Source: Saksenaea vasiformis B4078
Lineage: Eukaryota; Mucoromycota; Mucoromycetes; Mucorales; Saksenaeaceae
Assembly: GCA_000697055.1 (NCBI GenBank)
Contig: JNDT01001968.1
Span: 1 to 20,100, forward strand
DNA: 20,100 nt
Direction: 5' to 3'
Positions 1 to 9,868 of the stretch are shown here, in pieces (within the stretch, counting starts at the first letter, position 1; each line of letters opens with the position of its first letter). The notes below the pieces were generated by a model. It made no database searches. It was not told the origin of the DNA and saw nothing but the letters and a program-made list of their open reading frames with translations. Both the position numbers and the translations under genes were made by a program.

Positions 1-980
1 TATATTAGTAACTTAAAAATATAAACTAGTATCTTTATAACATAACTCAAATATTATCTACATAGTAACTCAAAAAATTATTTATAATTTTTTAAAATAT
101 TTTAGTTTTTTTTTTCTATTTACTTTTTTGATTTAATATTTTTCTACTAACTACTATTGAATAGTTTTTTAAAAATACTTTTTGATAATATATAATATAT
201 GCTAATATAATAAATAGATTCAAAGCTATCTACAACTAGTTACTAACTTATTAAAAATTATAATTTTTTTATTTTATATTACTATAATAACTAAAACTTT
301 ACTATATCATTTTAATTAACTTATTATATTTGCAAATATTTGTCATATCATTTCTGCTTAATCTACAATGCTTTGATACTGTTATTATTTATTTTTTTGA
401 GATTTTTATTATCTCATATATATCAAATTCTAAAGAGCATGTCATTATATTACCTTTTTTTATTGTTCTACCTCCTGTTTATATCAATATAAAATATTTG
501 AGGCATTTTATAAGCTTGTTATACTTACTGATAGTTAGTTTGATAAAAAAACTAAATATAAAAAAATAGATCTGTAGTAATTAGCCTTCTATTACTGATG
601 CAAAGTAGTAGTAATTGAGTTTGTTATATAGATAAGTTAATTGAGACAGTAGATAGATAAAATCCTTTGAAACTGTTAGATGTCTTTATTTCAGTTAGAT
701 TGTCTGTCTATTTATATGATTTAGTCTTTTAGTAAAAATAAGAATTAGTAAATATTTTTTTCAATATTAGATATAAATTATAAAATAAATCAATTATTAT
801 AATAATACAGTACTACTTGTTATACTAAACTTAATAATAAGTCTAAGTTATAAATAATAAGGTTCAGTTAATATTTTAGTAAAAAAGTTTACTGTATATA
901 GAAATATAATTAATCTCTAATTTTTTTGTTATGAAATATAATTCTATAGGATGGGCATCATGACAGTCAATATATACTAT
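1..980. other. AT-rich gene-free tract
   Basis: This stretch is extremely AT-rich with long T and A runs. No gene, RNA or recognisable retroelement domain is visible. The one open frame of any length (330-569, plus) encodes only a low-complexity Phe/Ile/Leu-rich string of the kind any AT-rich DNA produces. It contains no CpG dinucleotide and continues without a break into the decayed retroelement, so it is most likely older, further degraded transposon sequence. That last point is inference. Confidence 0.6.
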
Positions 981-996
981 ATTACCTCCTTTCAGG
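981..996 (-). repeat. polypurine-tract-like motif of copy A
   Basis: On the minus strand this reads CCTGAAAGGAGGTAAT. It matches the motif at 3076-3061 at 15 of 16 positions. A purine-rich tract following pol is where Ty3/gypsy elements prime plus-strand DNA synthesis, immediately before the 3' LTR. The assignment rests on position and sequence only; no full LTR is visible. Confidence 0.4.
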
Positions 997-2956
997 TTAG
1001 ACATAACTATTAGATTGTCAATAGTCTGTTAGAAATTTAATGGCATTGTCATTTACTTTGTTGTATAGATATCTGGTTGCTACTCAGATACTTTTGGAAT
1101 TGAATATTTCAAAGTATATGTTTCTGATAGATTGTCTTGTTGTTTGATATAAAACTAAGTCTTTTTCAATAATCTGCAATAGGCTGTAGACTGTAGAAAA
1201 AATCTAGCTTCTGCCATATATTGTCTTTTTTCTCATAGCCTTCTCATCTTACTCTATATATGTAGTTTCTTTTTGATATTTCTTTGTATTCTACAATGGC
1301 TTAAATTACAGAATATTTTTTACCTTTTTTTTAGACTTCTTCAAGAGAAACAATCTCATCCTGAGATATTAACTTGAGTACAGATAGTAAATAATCTCTT
1401 GGAAGCAAAAGTCCTTATTTATCTATAAAGATATAGAATCTTTCTTTTATTTCTCTGATGATAGTATAAGGACTGAAGAATTACTAAGAGGAAAAACAAT
1501 AAGAAAATACTTTGAGACTCTTAGTAGAAGTTTATTCAGAAGTAAAAATAATGATTATAGATATCTACCAGTACTATTTATACTGTTCAAATGCTTATTG
1601 AATATCTTAGTAATCAGAAGACATGTAAGCTCTAAGTAATCAGCATGGATCAATAATGATCTATAATTACTAATGTCAGGTCAGAGAGCTGTCATCTAGC
1701 TGAGTCTAAATAACAATTCTATTGTTCAGAGACAGAGACATCTGACTAATCACTGTGTCTATGCTAAGATCATAATTATTGTAATTGTCTTGTTGTACTA
1801 ATCAAAAGATAGAAGATGTTGAAGAGTACCTTAAGATTATAACAGAACTCTATTATCTTTAGATTGTAGCTATCTGTTGTTAGATGTTTAAATAGATCAA
1901 GTTTATCTGTGAATGAAGTACTGATGGTATGAGAAACTCAATAAAGATCATTTAGACTTAGTAGATGAAATATATATAATGATAATGATATGTCAAATAT
2001 GACAAAGACCATCATAAGTAAATTTTAATTTGCCACATTGCTTTTTTCTGATCATGACTTGGCTTTTAGATAGATATTTTACCATCCTAAACTTGTTTTT
2101 AAATTTATCCTTTTGTATATTTGTTACTGCTTGTATTCTTTCTGTAATGGCAAAAAATACAATGGTTGTCATTTTGTCAATGCATTGCAAAAGTTCTTCA
2201 TTTGTCATTGTTGATACTTTAGGATCTTTTGTATAATTTTGAAATCTATTCATTGCTCTTGCAAACATAAGGATATAAGATAATGATCTTGTCTTTTGTA
2301 TGACTTTTGCATTTAATGCCAATTGTACACTCAGTACATAAAGATTCTAATCTCAGGTTGCTCCTTTAATGCATTTTTGTAATGTGTTTATCAATGTTTG
2401 AATCCAGCATTCAGCTATACTGTTGGCTCTTAGATGGTAAAGTGTTACAAGTCTGTTCAAATCTAGAAGATTCTGAGAGCAACTTCATCAGAATGTTAAT
2501 AAACTCTTTTCTGTTGTCAGATTGTAAATAATGAGAAAATCTATAATCACAGAAGACATTGATGATAGTGGAAACAACTGTATCTTGAGATTTGTCAGGT
2601 ATAGCATAGAATATACAGAAACATGTATAAACATCAATCATAACCAGTAAGTAGTAGTTACCTTTGTGGAAGGTTGTGAAAGGACTGGCAAGATCAATTG
2701 CTCAGTGATTGCCTGGCAGGTAGACATTGATAGGTCATAGTAGATGATATTCTTTTTTCAAGATGTTATGCTTTTGGCATTCTGAACACTTCTGTACTGT
2801 TTTTAGAGTGTCTTTATATATGTTTGGCCACCTTAATCCATCATTGTAAAGTGCATTGACCATTGCATCAGCTCCAAAGTATCCATGTTGTATCAGGACT
2901 GGAGAAGTACAGTGAGACTGAGGGGTGTCATTTATTTTGATAGAAAAGTAGACCAA
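981..2956 (-). mobile_element. decayed Ty3/gypsy retrotransposon, copy A (integrase part of pol)
   Basis: Three minus-strand blocks appear in the expected pol order. At 2956-2735 is the integrase HHCC zinc-binding domain, with an H...H pair upstream of CSEC. At 2641-2411 is part of the catalytic core, including the D-35-E region motif, here SDNRKEF where SDNGxEF is usual. At 2322-1993 is the integrase C-terminal region (LMFARAMNRF, AITERIQAVTNIQK). The last block aligns with copy B (LMFARQMNAF, AIIERTKAVTEKQ). Frames are broken between blocks, and many differences from copy B are transition-type: Gly to Arg or Asp, Pro to Leu or Phe. From 1992 to 997 no domain can be read. A purine-tract-like motif at 996-981 may mark its 3' end. 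Protease, reverse transcriptase and gag were not found. It is certainly non-functional. Confidence 0.8.
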
Positions 2957-3060
2957 GAACTAATACTAGATTATGTTGATATTTATATTGTCAGTAATTG
3001 AGATTAAATATATTCAGGTAGTGATATAAGGTACAGCCTCTGATTATCTCCAGACATGAC

Positions 3061-3076
3061 ATTACCTCCCTTCAGG
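3061..3076 (-). repeat. polypurine-tract-like motif of copy B and possible LTR start
   Basis: Minus-strand CCTGAAGGGAGGTAAT lies about 120 nt beyond the end of the chromodomain frame. It is followed at once by TGTCATGTC, a plausible LTR 5' end starting with TG. Only about 100 nt separate this point from the copy A integrase, so any LTR here is truncated. It is a near-identical repeat of 981-996. Confidence 0.45.
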
Positions 3077-4035
3077 CTGTTTAGCCATAGAAGTCAATAC
3101 TCATTGATGAGTTCTGCATTTCTGATGTTTATTATTAGGCACGTTTTGACTTAATTGGTGTTTGCATTTGTTTTTTGTAATAATTGATTTTGATGGCTAT
3201 TGTCCTAACTTTTCCCAATATGATGTGATCAGTTTAGAATCATTAAAGTTTTTTGGTAGTTCTTATGTATCATCTTGTTCTGAATATCCTTTCCATCTTA
3301 CATGATATAAATAATTGCCTTTATGTGGCTTGTGTGCTACAATAGCATCAAATTCATAAATTTCATCCTTTGGTACAGGATCATCATGCGTGATGGATTT
3401 TAAAGCTGATGGTGGATATTGTCTTGACATCAGTTTGCCTTCATAATCTTTTAAGACATATGATCCTCCTGGTGTTTCGCCAACTACCTTGTAGGGGCCT
3501 CCATAGGTAGGATCTAATTTACCTTTCATTTCAGGTGTACGAATCATGACATAACTGTCAACAGAGAATTTCACCAATGTGTGTTTTTTGTTGAAATTCT
3601 TTTCTTGTTTTTCTGTTACAGCCTTTGTTCTTTCAATGATAGCTGGAAATACAATGTTTTTCATTTCATCTAAGCATTTCTTTAATGCTTTTTCATCCAT
3701 TGGTGACATTTCTTGATTATTGTAATAATCGTTGAATGCATTCATTTGTCTTGCAAACATCAATGTAAATGGCAGCATTTTGTGACATGATGACATTTTT
3801 GCATTTACTGCCAGTTGTACTGCTGGTACATACATGTCCCAATCTTTCATTACACCTTTTACCATCTTCTTTATGCTTGGGGTTGTTGTTTGTACCCATC
3901 GTTCAGCTACGCCATTTGCACATAGATGATAAGGTACAACTAATCTGTGTTCAAAGCCTGAAGCTCTTGCAAATCTTTTCATAAGATCATTTACAAATTC
4001 TGTGCCATTGTCAGTGTCATATCCAACATAGTTAC
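3061..4035 (-). mobile_element. truncated Ty3/gypsy chromovirus, copy B (integrase core, C-terminal domain, chromodomain)
   Basis: On the minus strand the reading frame opens near 4035 with the second catalytic Asp of the integrase (TDNGTEF, codon 4012-4010) and continues through PYHLCANGVAER. The Asp and Glu are separated by exactly 35 residues, the canonical D-35-E spacing. Then follow the integrase C-terminal domain (YGGPYKVV) and a chromodomain (YLYHVRWKGYSEQDDT) at the extreme C-terminus, the hallmark of the chromovirus lineage. A TAA at 3265-3263 replaces the Trp codon expected after DDT. The frame then resumes (ELPKNF, LITSYWEK) to a TAG at 3199-3197. The zinc-binding domain and first catalytic Asp are missing, so the element is truncated near 4035. 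It is better preserved than copy A and retains several CpGs. Chromodomains normally direct integration to modified histones. Confidence 0.88.
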
Positions 4036-4762
4036 ATTACTATACAGTAATTAGAACACTATGCTTGAGTAAGACAAAAAGGTACTGAAGGTAATTACTT
4101 TATTAGAACGCGGTTCTAGACATGTCTTATTTCTATCTATCTGTTGCTGAGATACCAGCAGACACAGAATATACAATTAACTAGGATAAACATAATGATT
4201 CCGATCTAGTAAAGAATCATCTAAAGATATCTCTAAACTCCTCTGTCCTGCTGCTACCCACAAGTACCATAAATTATTTAAACAGTACAATGATCATTTT
4301 AATAAAAATAATCCTTTTTTGAGTCTCGCTTACTTTACATTGTCCATACTTGAATTTAGATATATTACTATTTACATAAACAGAATAAATGCAAAAAAAG
4401 TAATATTAACTAGTTACAGTAAGACTTAAAAAAAAACTTTAGCAAAAATAATAAAAGAGTTTTTTCTTTTACTATAATATAAAAGAATATATCAGTAACA
4501 GGACATATATTTTTATAAATAATAAAAAGGTCTATAGACCTTTTAGCTATAATTATATATCATATTATATATATATATATTACAAAAATATTGTTTACTT
4601 TTAATTGTCTAAAATTACAATAAAATTTACTTAATTTTACTTATCAAACTATTCAAAATTATCAGTAACAAAATATCCAAATTTCTTGTACATTTTGACC
4701 CAGTAAGCATTCTTGTTGATGTCCTCATAGTATTTTTTGCACCGGACACCAACATAACCGGT
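4036..4762. other. AT-rich stretch between retroelement and tRNA
   Basis: No gene is visible. The first 300 bases may be LTR or other element debris: composition is closer to copy B, and there is a short inverted repeat TAGAAC-GCG-GTTCTA at 4104-4118. The remainder is AT-rich, with TA runs at 4561-4580 and a perfect 20-nt palindrome at 4525-4544. The 5' flank of the tRNA gene begins here. Confidence 0.5.
4525..4544. repeat. perfect 20-nt palindrome
   Basis: AAAAGGTCTA is followed directly by its exact reverse complement, giving a self-complementary 20-mer with no spacer in AT-rich DNA upstream of the tRNA gene. No function is evident; it could be an element end or chance in low-complexity sequence. 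Confidence 0.6.
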
Positions 4763-4834
4763 GCCTTGCTAGCTCAATGGCAGAGCGTGAGACTCTTAAT
4801 CTCAAGGTTGGGGGTTCGACCCCCCCGTAGGGCT
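4763..4834 (+). tRNA. tRNA-Lys (anticodon CTT)
   Basis: A full cloverleaf can be drawn over 72 nt. The acceptor stem is GCCTTGC with GTAGGGC (two G-U pairs) and discriminator T at 4834. The D arm is GCTC/GAGC with the TGG of the loop. The anticodon stem TGAGA/TCTCA encloses loop CTCTTAA, with anticodon CTT at 4795-4797. The T arm is GGGGG/CCCCC with loop TTCGACC. There is no intron. The internal promoter is good: A box TAGCTCAATGG and B box GGTTCGACCCC. It decodes AAG lysine codons. It is the first normal-composition gene after the retroelement debris. An intact fold and promoter argue that it is functional. Confidence 0.95.
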
Positions 4835-4837
4835 TCA

Positions 4838-4850
4838 TTTTAGCATTTTT
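4838..4850 (+). terminator. RNA polymerase III terminator of tRNA-Lys
   Basis: TTTT at 4838-4841 and TTTTT at 4846-4850 lie 4 and 12 nt after the tRNA. Runs of four or more T on the coding strand end Pol III transcription; the second run would act as backup. Confidence 0.8.
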
Positions 4851-5591
4851 CCTTGTTAGTTTCAGCCAATCAGATGTCGTATCGATCCTGGATCTGAAAT
4901 AACTGCACAAGATCACTCGAGGATGATAGACGTGGATACGAATAAGATAGAAAAGATAGATAATATTTTATTGCCGTGCAGATGCCCCTTTTTATATTCT
5001 ATTCTGTTATTCATATTAGTAATCGGTTCGGTCCTCTGATATCAAAAGGAATCATGTTGGTGCCTCCTTGGAGATGTATACTGTTTTGGATGAAGGCCGA
5101 TGAACCAAGAGATTGCTATGTTGGGATTCCTGAGAGGTTGTGTCACTTGATGCCAAAAGAGGTAACCGAGTGTTACGATGCGACACAGATGTCGTAGACG
5201 ACAGATTGCCAGAAACTGCACTTACTTTTAGCACGACTAACAATACTTTTTTAACAAGATAGGAATAGTAATCTGTCAACTCAAATGAGCAATTACAAAA
5301 GTACACGATAGGTAACCAAGAGTCCATAGCAACATCATAACGACAACGTGGCTAGTCAAGGAGGAGCTGCAAAAGAGTAGTAAATTTGTCAAGACGGAAC
5401 GGGCTGGTAAAGCAGCACGAGACGACAGAAGCATACCAAATTGGTTTTCAGAATTCCTATTTCATTTTCTTTGCCATGATATATGTGTTCTATTTTGCAT
5501 TAGTAATGAGACACCATAAAATATAGTTACGGAGTCATTACTGTTTCTTCTTCTATTTCCTTACATGTGATGTCTTCTTTGCTGGAAAAGT
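4851..5591. other. intergenic region upstream of the first MFS gene
   Basis: No gene or RNA is recognised. Base composition is normal and CpGs are present. Short open frames on both strands (for example 4976-5197 plus and 5327-5052 minus) overlap each other, resemble no family and lack splice continuation. The last few hundred bases presumably held the promoter of the MFS gene starting at 5592. Confidence 0.6.
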
Positions 5592-7289
5592 ATGGAGCAG
5601 TTCGGATCACTAACTAGCGGCTTTATTAAACGGTTATTATCCAGATTGAGCGATCTACAACTACCCGATGGACAGAGACATCCTAAAACCCAGGAAGAGC
5701 AAGTGTTGGTGAGAACCTTCGACCTAACTATCATGTCCTTTGTCTTTATGGTAACCTTCATGCAGGTATTTGGATGATATGGATTGGCGAGCAAAAACTT
5801 ACTTCAGAGCATGGATTTACTCGTCACAGTATGTTGACATGATGGCTCTCAGACTTATCCCTCGATCTACTTTCCAGAAGGGTTTGAATATTGGGGATGT
5901 AGAGTTCAACATTTTGAATTCCATTACTTTGCTCGGATTTATTGTTTTTCAGGTACTCGATCCACGAATGAATGGGAAGATACACGAGAAAGAAAGGGAA
6001 GAACATGGAATAGTAATCCAACAGTGTCTAGTTTCATAACGATTACCGTCTACGACGCATCTCTCTGGGGAAGTGCATTAGTGTTAGTGTATTCCTGTGT
6101 GGTGCAGTATCAATCGCTTCAGGCTTTGCAAAAAGCTTTGCCCAAATGGCTGTCCTACGATGTATGCTCGGTGTCTTTGAGGATGGAGTTTTCCCAGCGT
6201 TGACACTACTGTTGTCTACCTATTATCGGCGAAGAGAGCAAGTTTTTCGATTAGATTTTCTGCAAATTTCCAGTTCATTATCAACTATTGCTGTTGCCCC
6301 AATTACAGTAGCTATAACATTTTTAGACGCATTAAGAGTGTCAAGATGGAGATGGTAATGCGCTGTATTGCGCTGGATAGTTACCTGAAGGTTTATTTCA
6401 ATAGGACTTTGTTTATCTTCGGAGGCATTACCTATCTTGTTGGTATCCTTGCTTCCTCTTCTTAATCGACGATCCGCAATCGCAATGGTGGCAATTCAAT
6501 GCCGAATATCAAATTGTGGTAGAAGAACGTCTTCAGGACAAGATAGTTGTAAGAACTGCTACCGCGGCCAAAATGGGACAGATCGTAGAAGCACTGGGGG
6601 AACCTCGTTTCTGGGCTTTTTCCGTCGCTACATTCCTATTTGCCTCGAACGGTGCAAGCATAGTATGCCATCTCTTAACGATGTTAAATTCCTGTGGATA
6701 TTCGGTAAGCAGACGTACTATTAAAAATGATTACTTTCTATTACGTCAGGAACGCGAAAGCATTGGGATTTTTGCCATCATGGGAATGATGCAGCTAATC
6801 CTAACACTTTTATGTATCTATATTGCTCACAAGTATCGCCAAATTCTGTATACTGCTTGCACAGCTGTATCTATATCCATCGCTGGAATGCTTTTAGCAA
6901 TCAATGTCCCAATAATGAAACTAAAGCCAATCGGACTTGTGCTCATACCGGCAAATAGGGCGACGTACATATTGATCCTGGTTTCAGTCTTAAACAATGT
7001 GTCAGGGTGCACCAAAAGAGTTTTCTACAACAGCGTGTGGATGTCATGCTATATGCTCGGAAACGGCATAGGATACTTTGTTATGCTGGAGAAATCTTCC
7101 CCATTATATGAGGAAAGCTTGGTAGTGTACACGGGGGGACACATATTAGGCTATGTGCTTTTGTTAATTGCCCGACAGAGAATGGCAAAGGTTAATCATA
7201 CACGAATGGCACCAGATTCTGGTACAAGAGCAGAAGCCGAAGATGATCTGACCGATGTACGAGATTCGAAATTTATATATCTACTGTAA
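5592..7289 (+). pseudogene. MFS transporter, anion:cation symporter (Dal5-like) type, with one frameshift
   Basis: Exons 5592-5765, 5830-5952, 6032-6354, 6405-6704 and 6750-7289 join through GT-AG introns of 45-79 nt, each with consistent phase, giving about 486 residues, normal for this family. Family marks are VRTFDLTIMSF at the start of helix 1, the LGVFEDGVFPALT stretch followed by STYYRRREQVFR (the family's G-E-FPG...YRRRE block), RWRWTLFIFGG, and the C-terminal VSGCTKR...GNGIGY region ending DLTDVRDSKFIYLL. Members carry small organic anions such as allantoate, nicotinate, pantothenate or vitamins across the plasma membrane; the substrate here cannot be told. Oddity: exon 4 switches frame near 6450, between ITYLVGIL and FLIDDP. 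Its length is one base short of a phase-consistent exon, indicating a 1-nt deletion. The usual VPSN motif after helix 2 is also missing. It is probably a young pseudogene. Confidence 0.75.
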
Positions 7290-7615
7290 AGAATATACGT
7301 ACGAGATCCTAATTCAAAGACACAAGATTAATTAGCTTGCGACTCAAGTCCCCAGCTAAATTGGGGCCTCTATTCCTGTACAGACACCACACTGCAAAAT
7401 TTATGAACGCTTCATGTTTGATAATTATCCAAAAGGCACCACAGAAGACTTTTACCGCCTCTTCTCACGGCGCACATCTGACTCTCTGCATGATTGCATT
7501 GTGCGCAGCTTTAGCGTACAGTTTTCTGAGTAATGTAACTTCATGTGTTACGAGCGAGAAGTTGAGGATAGGTATCCGCACAGCCACCTCACCCGTTATC
7601 TACTGTTAATCCGCA
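7290..7615 (+). other. spacer between the tandem MFS copies
   Basis: This is the 326-bp gap between the stop of the first MFS copy and the first codon of the second. It contains the open frame 7337-7609, which does not begin with ATG and matches nothing recognisable. It is best read as the former promoter region of the downstream copy. Confidence 0.5.
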
Positions 7616-9299
7616 ATGTCTTGCTTGGCGAAAAAGTTAGCAATTATTCTTGTTTCTCATAACGACGATCATACTAAATCCATCTTATTCAGCCTGCAAC
7701 ACCTGCGAGAGCACAACAAAGGAAGGTTTACTAAATCAGCCGAGGAGCGAGCTTTGGTGCGGACATTTGACTTGAATATCATATTGTTTATTGTTGCCAT
7801 CCGTTTCATGGTGGTATGCTTATGCTAAAAAGTGGAGAAAAAGTATCTCTCTTTATACATTCAAACATAACAGTTTCTCGGAAATTGCGTTCCCTTCATT
7901 ACTTCTATCTCTTCATTTAAAAAAGATATGAATCTTGTTGGGATACAGTACAATATCACATTTGTGCTCGCGTGCGTTGGATCGCTTGTTTTTTAAATGA
8001 GAAAAACTTGTACTTAGAATGGATGTCTGAATAAGGCGAGACTATGTGGTTAGTTTCCCAATGGCTATCTATTACAGCGAGGTTCATTGAGGAAATGTAT
8101 TAGCATTAGTTTGCTATTGCACGGCATGCTAGCGATTTTTTCTGGGTTACAAGAAATTTCACCCAAATAGCGGTTCTTCGATTCTTTCTTGGAGCCACCG
8201 ACGATAATACGGGATTAGCATTAGTGCTACTGGTCTCCACCTTTTATCGACGACACGAACAGATCCTTCGTTTTGGCTTGTGCATTGGTCAAGCGGAATA
8301 GAGTATATCCTCGTTGCTCCAATTGCGCTGGCTGTTACATACATAGAAGATGATGATGTCGAGACGTGGAGATGGTAATATATGCGGTAATGGAAAACTG
8401 TCTAACGGTTTGACTCAACAGGATGTTCTTTGTATTTGGTGCTATTATCGTCTTTACCGGAATTATTGTTTTCTTTTTCTTGATCGATGACCCGCGATCT
8501 CATCGTTGGAACTTTAATGCAGAAAATCAAATCTTGGTGGAAGAGCGCACTTATGATAATGCCGTTGTAAGGACAGCGGTAGTAAAGAAGCACCAAATAA
8601 TGGAGGCTCTGAGAGAGACACGCCTATGGAGCTTCTCCATCGCTATGTTTCTATTCGAACTTAGCACTACCACTGTGTTGATCTCCTCCCTTCCGCTTGT
8701 AGCAAAATTCGGCTTCCCAGTGAGTAGATACATAAAACTTGCCTTTATCTACAATTATCCAGGAACGGCAAACGATCGGTATTATCCCCGCGGTAGGTTC
8801 CACGCAACTGTTAATGACTATTTTCGCTATCTATTCTGCCTGCATGTTACGTGAGATTCTATACGTAGCATGTGCATGTAGTGTCATATCTATGGCTGGT
8901 ATGGCGTTAGCGATGGCTGCCCCAATAACGGAATTAATACTGATTGGTCTCCTACTCATCTCAACGAAACTGGCAACCTATATACTTGGCAAGACCGCCA
9001 TATCGAACAACATGTCAGGATATACTAAAAAGGTGTTCTACAGCTGCATGTGTGCATGGTTTTCCCTCTCTGGATCTGCTGTCGGATGTCTCAATCGTAT
9101 TGATCAACTGTCGATACTGGATGCAAGCACGTCGGTATACTTTGCTGGGGAAACAGTAGGTTCCATACTTCTCCTAGTTGCGAGACGGCAAATGGCACTG
9201 TCGAATGGTAGACGGTTATCCCAGAATTCCAATAGAGCCACCAACGTTCAAGACGATCTAACGGATATACAGGATCCAAATTTTGTTTACTTACTTTGA
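7616..9299 (+). pseudogene. MFS transporter, tandem paralogue of the preceding gene, multiply broken
   Basis: It has the same five-exon plan as its neighbour: 7616-7813, 7874-7993, 8054-8374, 8422-8719, 8763-9299. Shared blocks are ERALVRTFDLNI, KKDMNLVGIQYN (the KDLxL...QYN motif), STFYRRHEQILRFG, FFLIDDPRSHRW, NNMSGYTKKVFY and the C-terminus DLTDIQDPNFVYLL. Lesions: at the end of exon 2 the CAG/GT donor of the sister gene is TAA/AT (7994-7998), creating a stop and removing the donor. Exon 3 is 321 nt against 323 in the sister and changes frame twice, before TQIAVLRFF (about 8160) and after GLCIGQA (about 8295), so two 1-nt deletions explain it. The last two exons are open. A transporter cannot be made from this sequence, and the residual 3' frames are relics. 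Substrate is unknown. Confidence 0.85.
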
Positions 9300-9592
9300 A
9301 GTAATGATTATGAGACCCCAACTCCTCCAGCTGATATCGCTGCACGCAATTAGAAAGTGGGAGATAGGTTACGACACATTTTATTGAATTGGGAAAAAGA
9401 AACCGAAAAAAAAATAAGGATCAGTGACCCATTGATACCCTGTCGGTAATTATTAAGTAGTGTGATAGCCCGAGCAACGGCTTGATGCGTTTCTTACTGA
9501 CAGTGGCGAATAAATGGGCCGTTCTGATGCACAGAAGACAGTCTGTCAAATCGATCACTTGTAGAAATGTCTTTCGGCGTACAGAGAAGTGG
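9300..9592. other. convergent 3' spacer, MFS copy 2 / APC11
   Basis: This 293-bp region lies between two convergent stop codons. Nothing coding is supported. It includes an A-rich stretch near 9395-9416 that could serve 3'-end formation. Confidence 0.4.
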
Positions 9593-9868
9593 TTACGTTT
9601 GACTTGGAGCGGCGGCAGTTTTCCACGGTTTTCTATCCATAGGACAATGCTCTCCGTTCGTGGAAGACGCGAACCATTTCATGATACAATGCAAATGAAA
9701 TATGTGAGAACATTCACCCCAAATGAGAGGACAATCGTCTCCAGGCATCGTACAGGTTGGACAACACCCGTCGTAAGGTGCATGGCAGATACCACATACG
9801 TCGCTCTCCTCGACATCCCATGTCCAATAAGCGGCCATTGTCCAGGCCTTGACGCTCTTGATTCTCAT
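9593..9868 (-). CDS. APC11: anaphase-promoting complex subunit 11 (RING-H2 protein)
   Basis: This is a single-exon 91-residue protein, close to the human length. APC11 is the RING subunit that pairs with the cullin APC2 in the nuclear APC/C and recruits ubiquitin-loaded E2 to mark cyclins and securin for destruction. The family start is present (MRIKSVKAWTMAAYWTW). Zinc ligands follow in order: C25 and C28 (CGIC), C36 and C39 (CCPTC), C46, C53, H55, H58, H60 and C61, then C75 in HCPM. The residue expected to be the last Cys (CPMC) is Asp78 (CPMD, codon GAT). RBX1, the cullin-RING paralogue, also uses Asp there, so the domain can still be functional. The rest of the sequence (PGDDCPLIWGECSH, W82) is APC11, not RBX1. 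It is divergent from the SAM-carrier gene. Confidence 0.93.
   Translation of the reverse strand: MRIKSVKAWTMAAYWTWDVEESDVCGICHAPYDGCCPTCTMPGDDCPLIWGECSHIFHLHCIMKWFASSTNGEHCPMDRKPWKTAAAPSQT

Noticed and set aside
330..569. 79-codon frame with hydrophobic, membrane-like composition
   Set aside because: The Phe/Ile/Leu richness is a product of AT-rich DNA; no family features and no neighbouring gene structure.
7337..7609. 90-codon plus-strand frame between the MFS copies
   Set aside because: It does not start with ATG and has no similarity to the MFS N-terminus; probably spacer.
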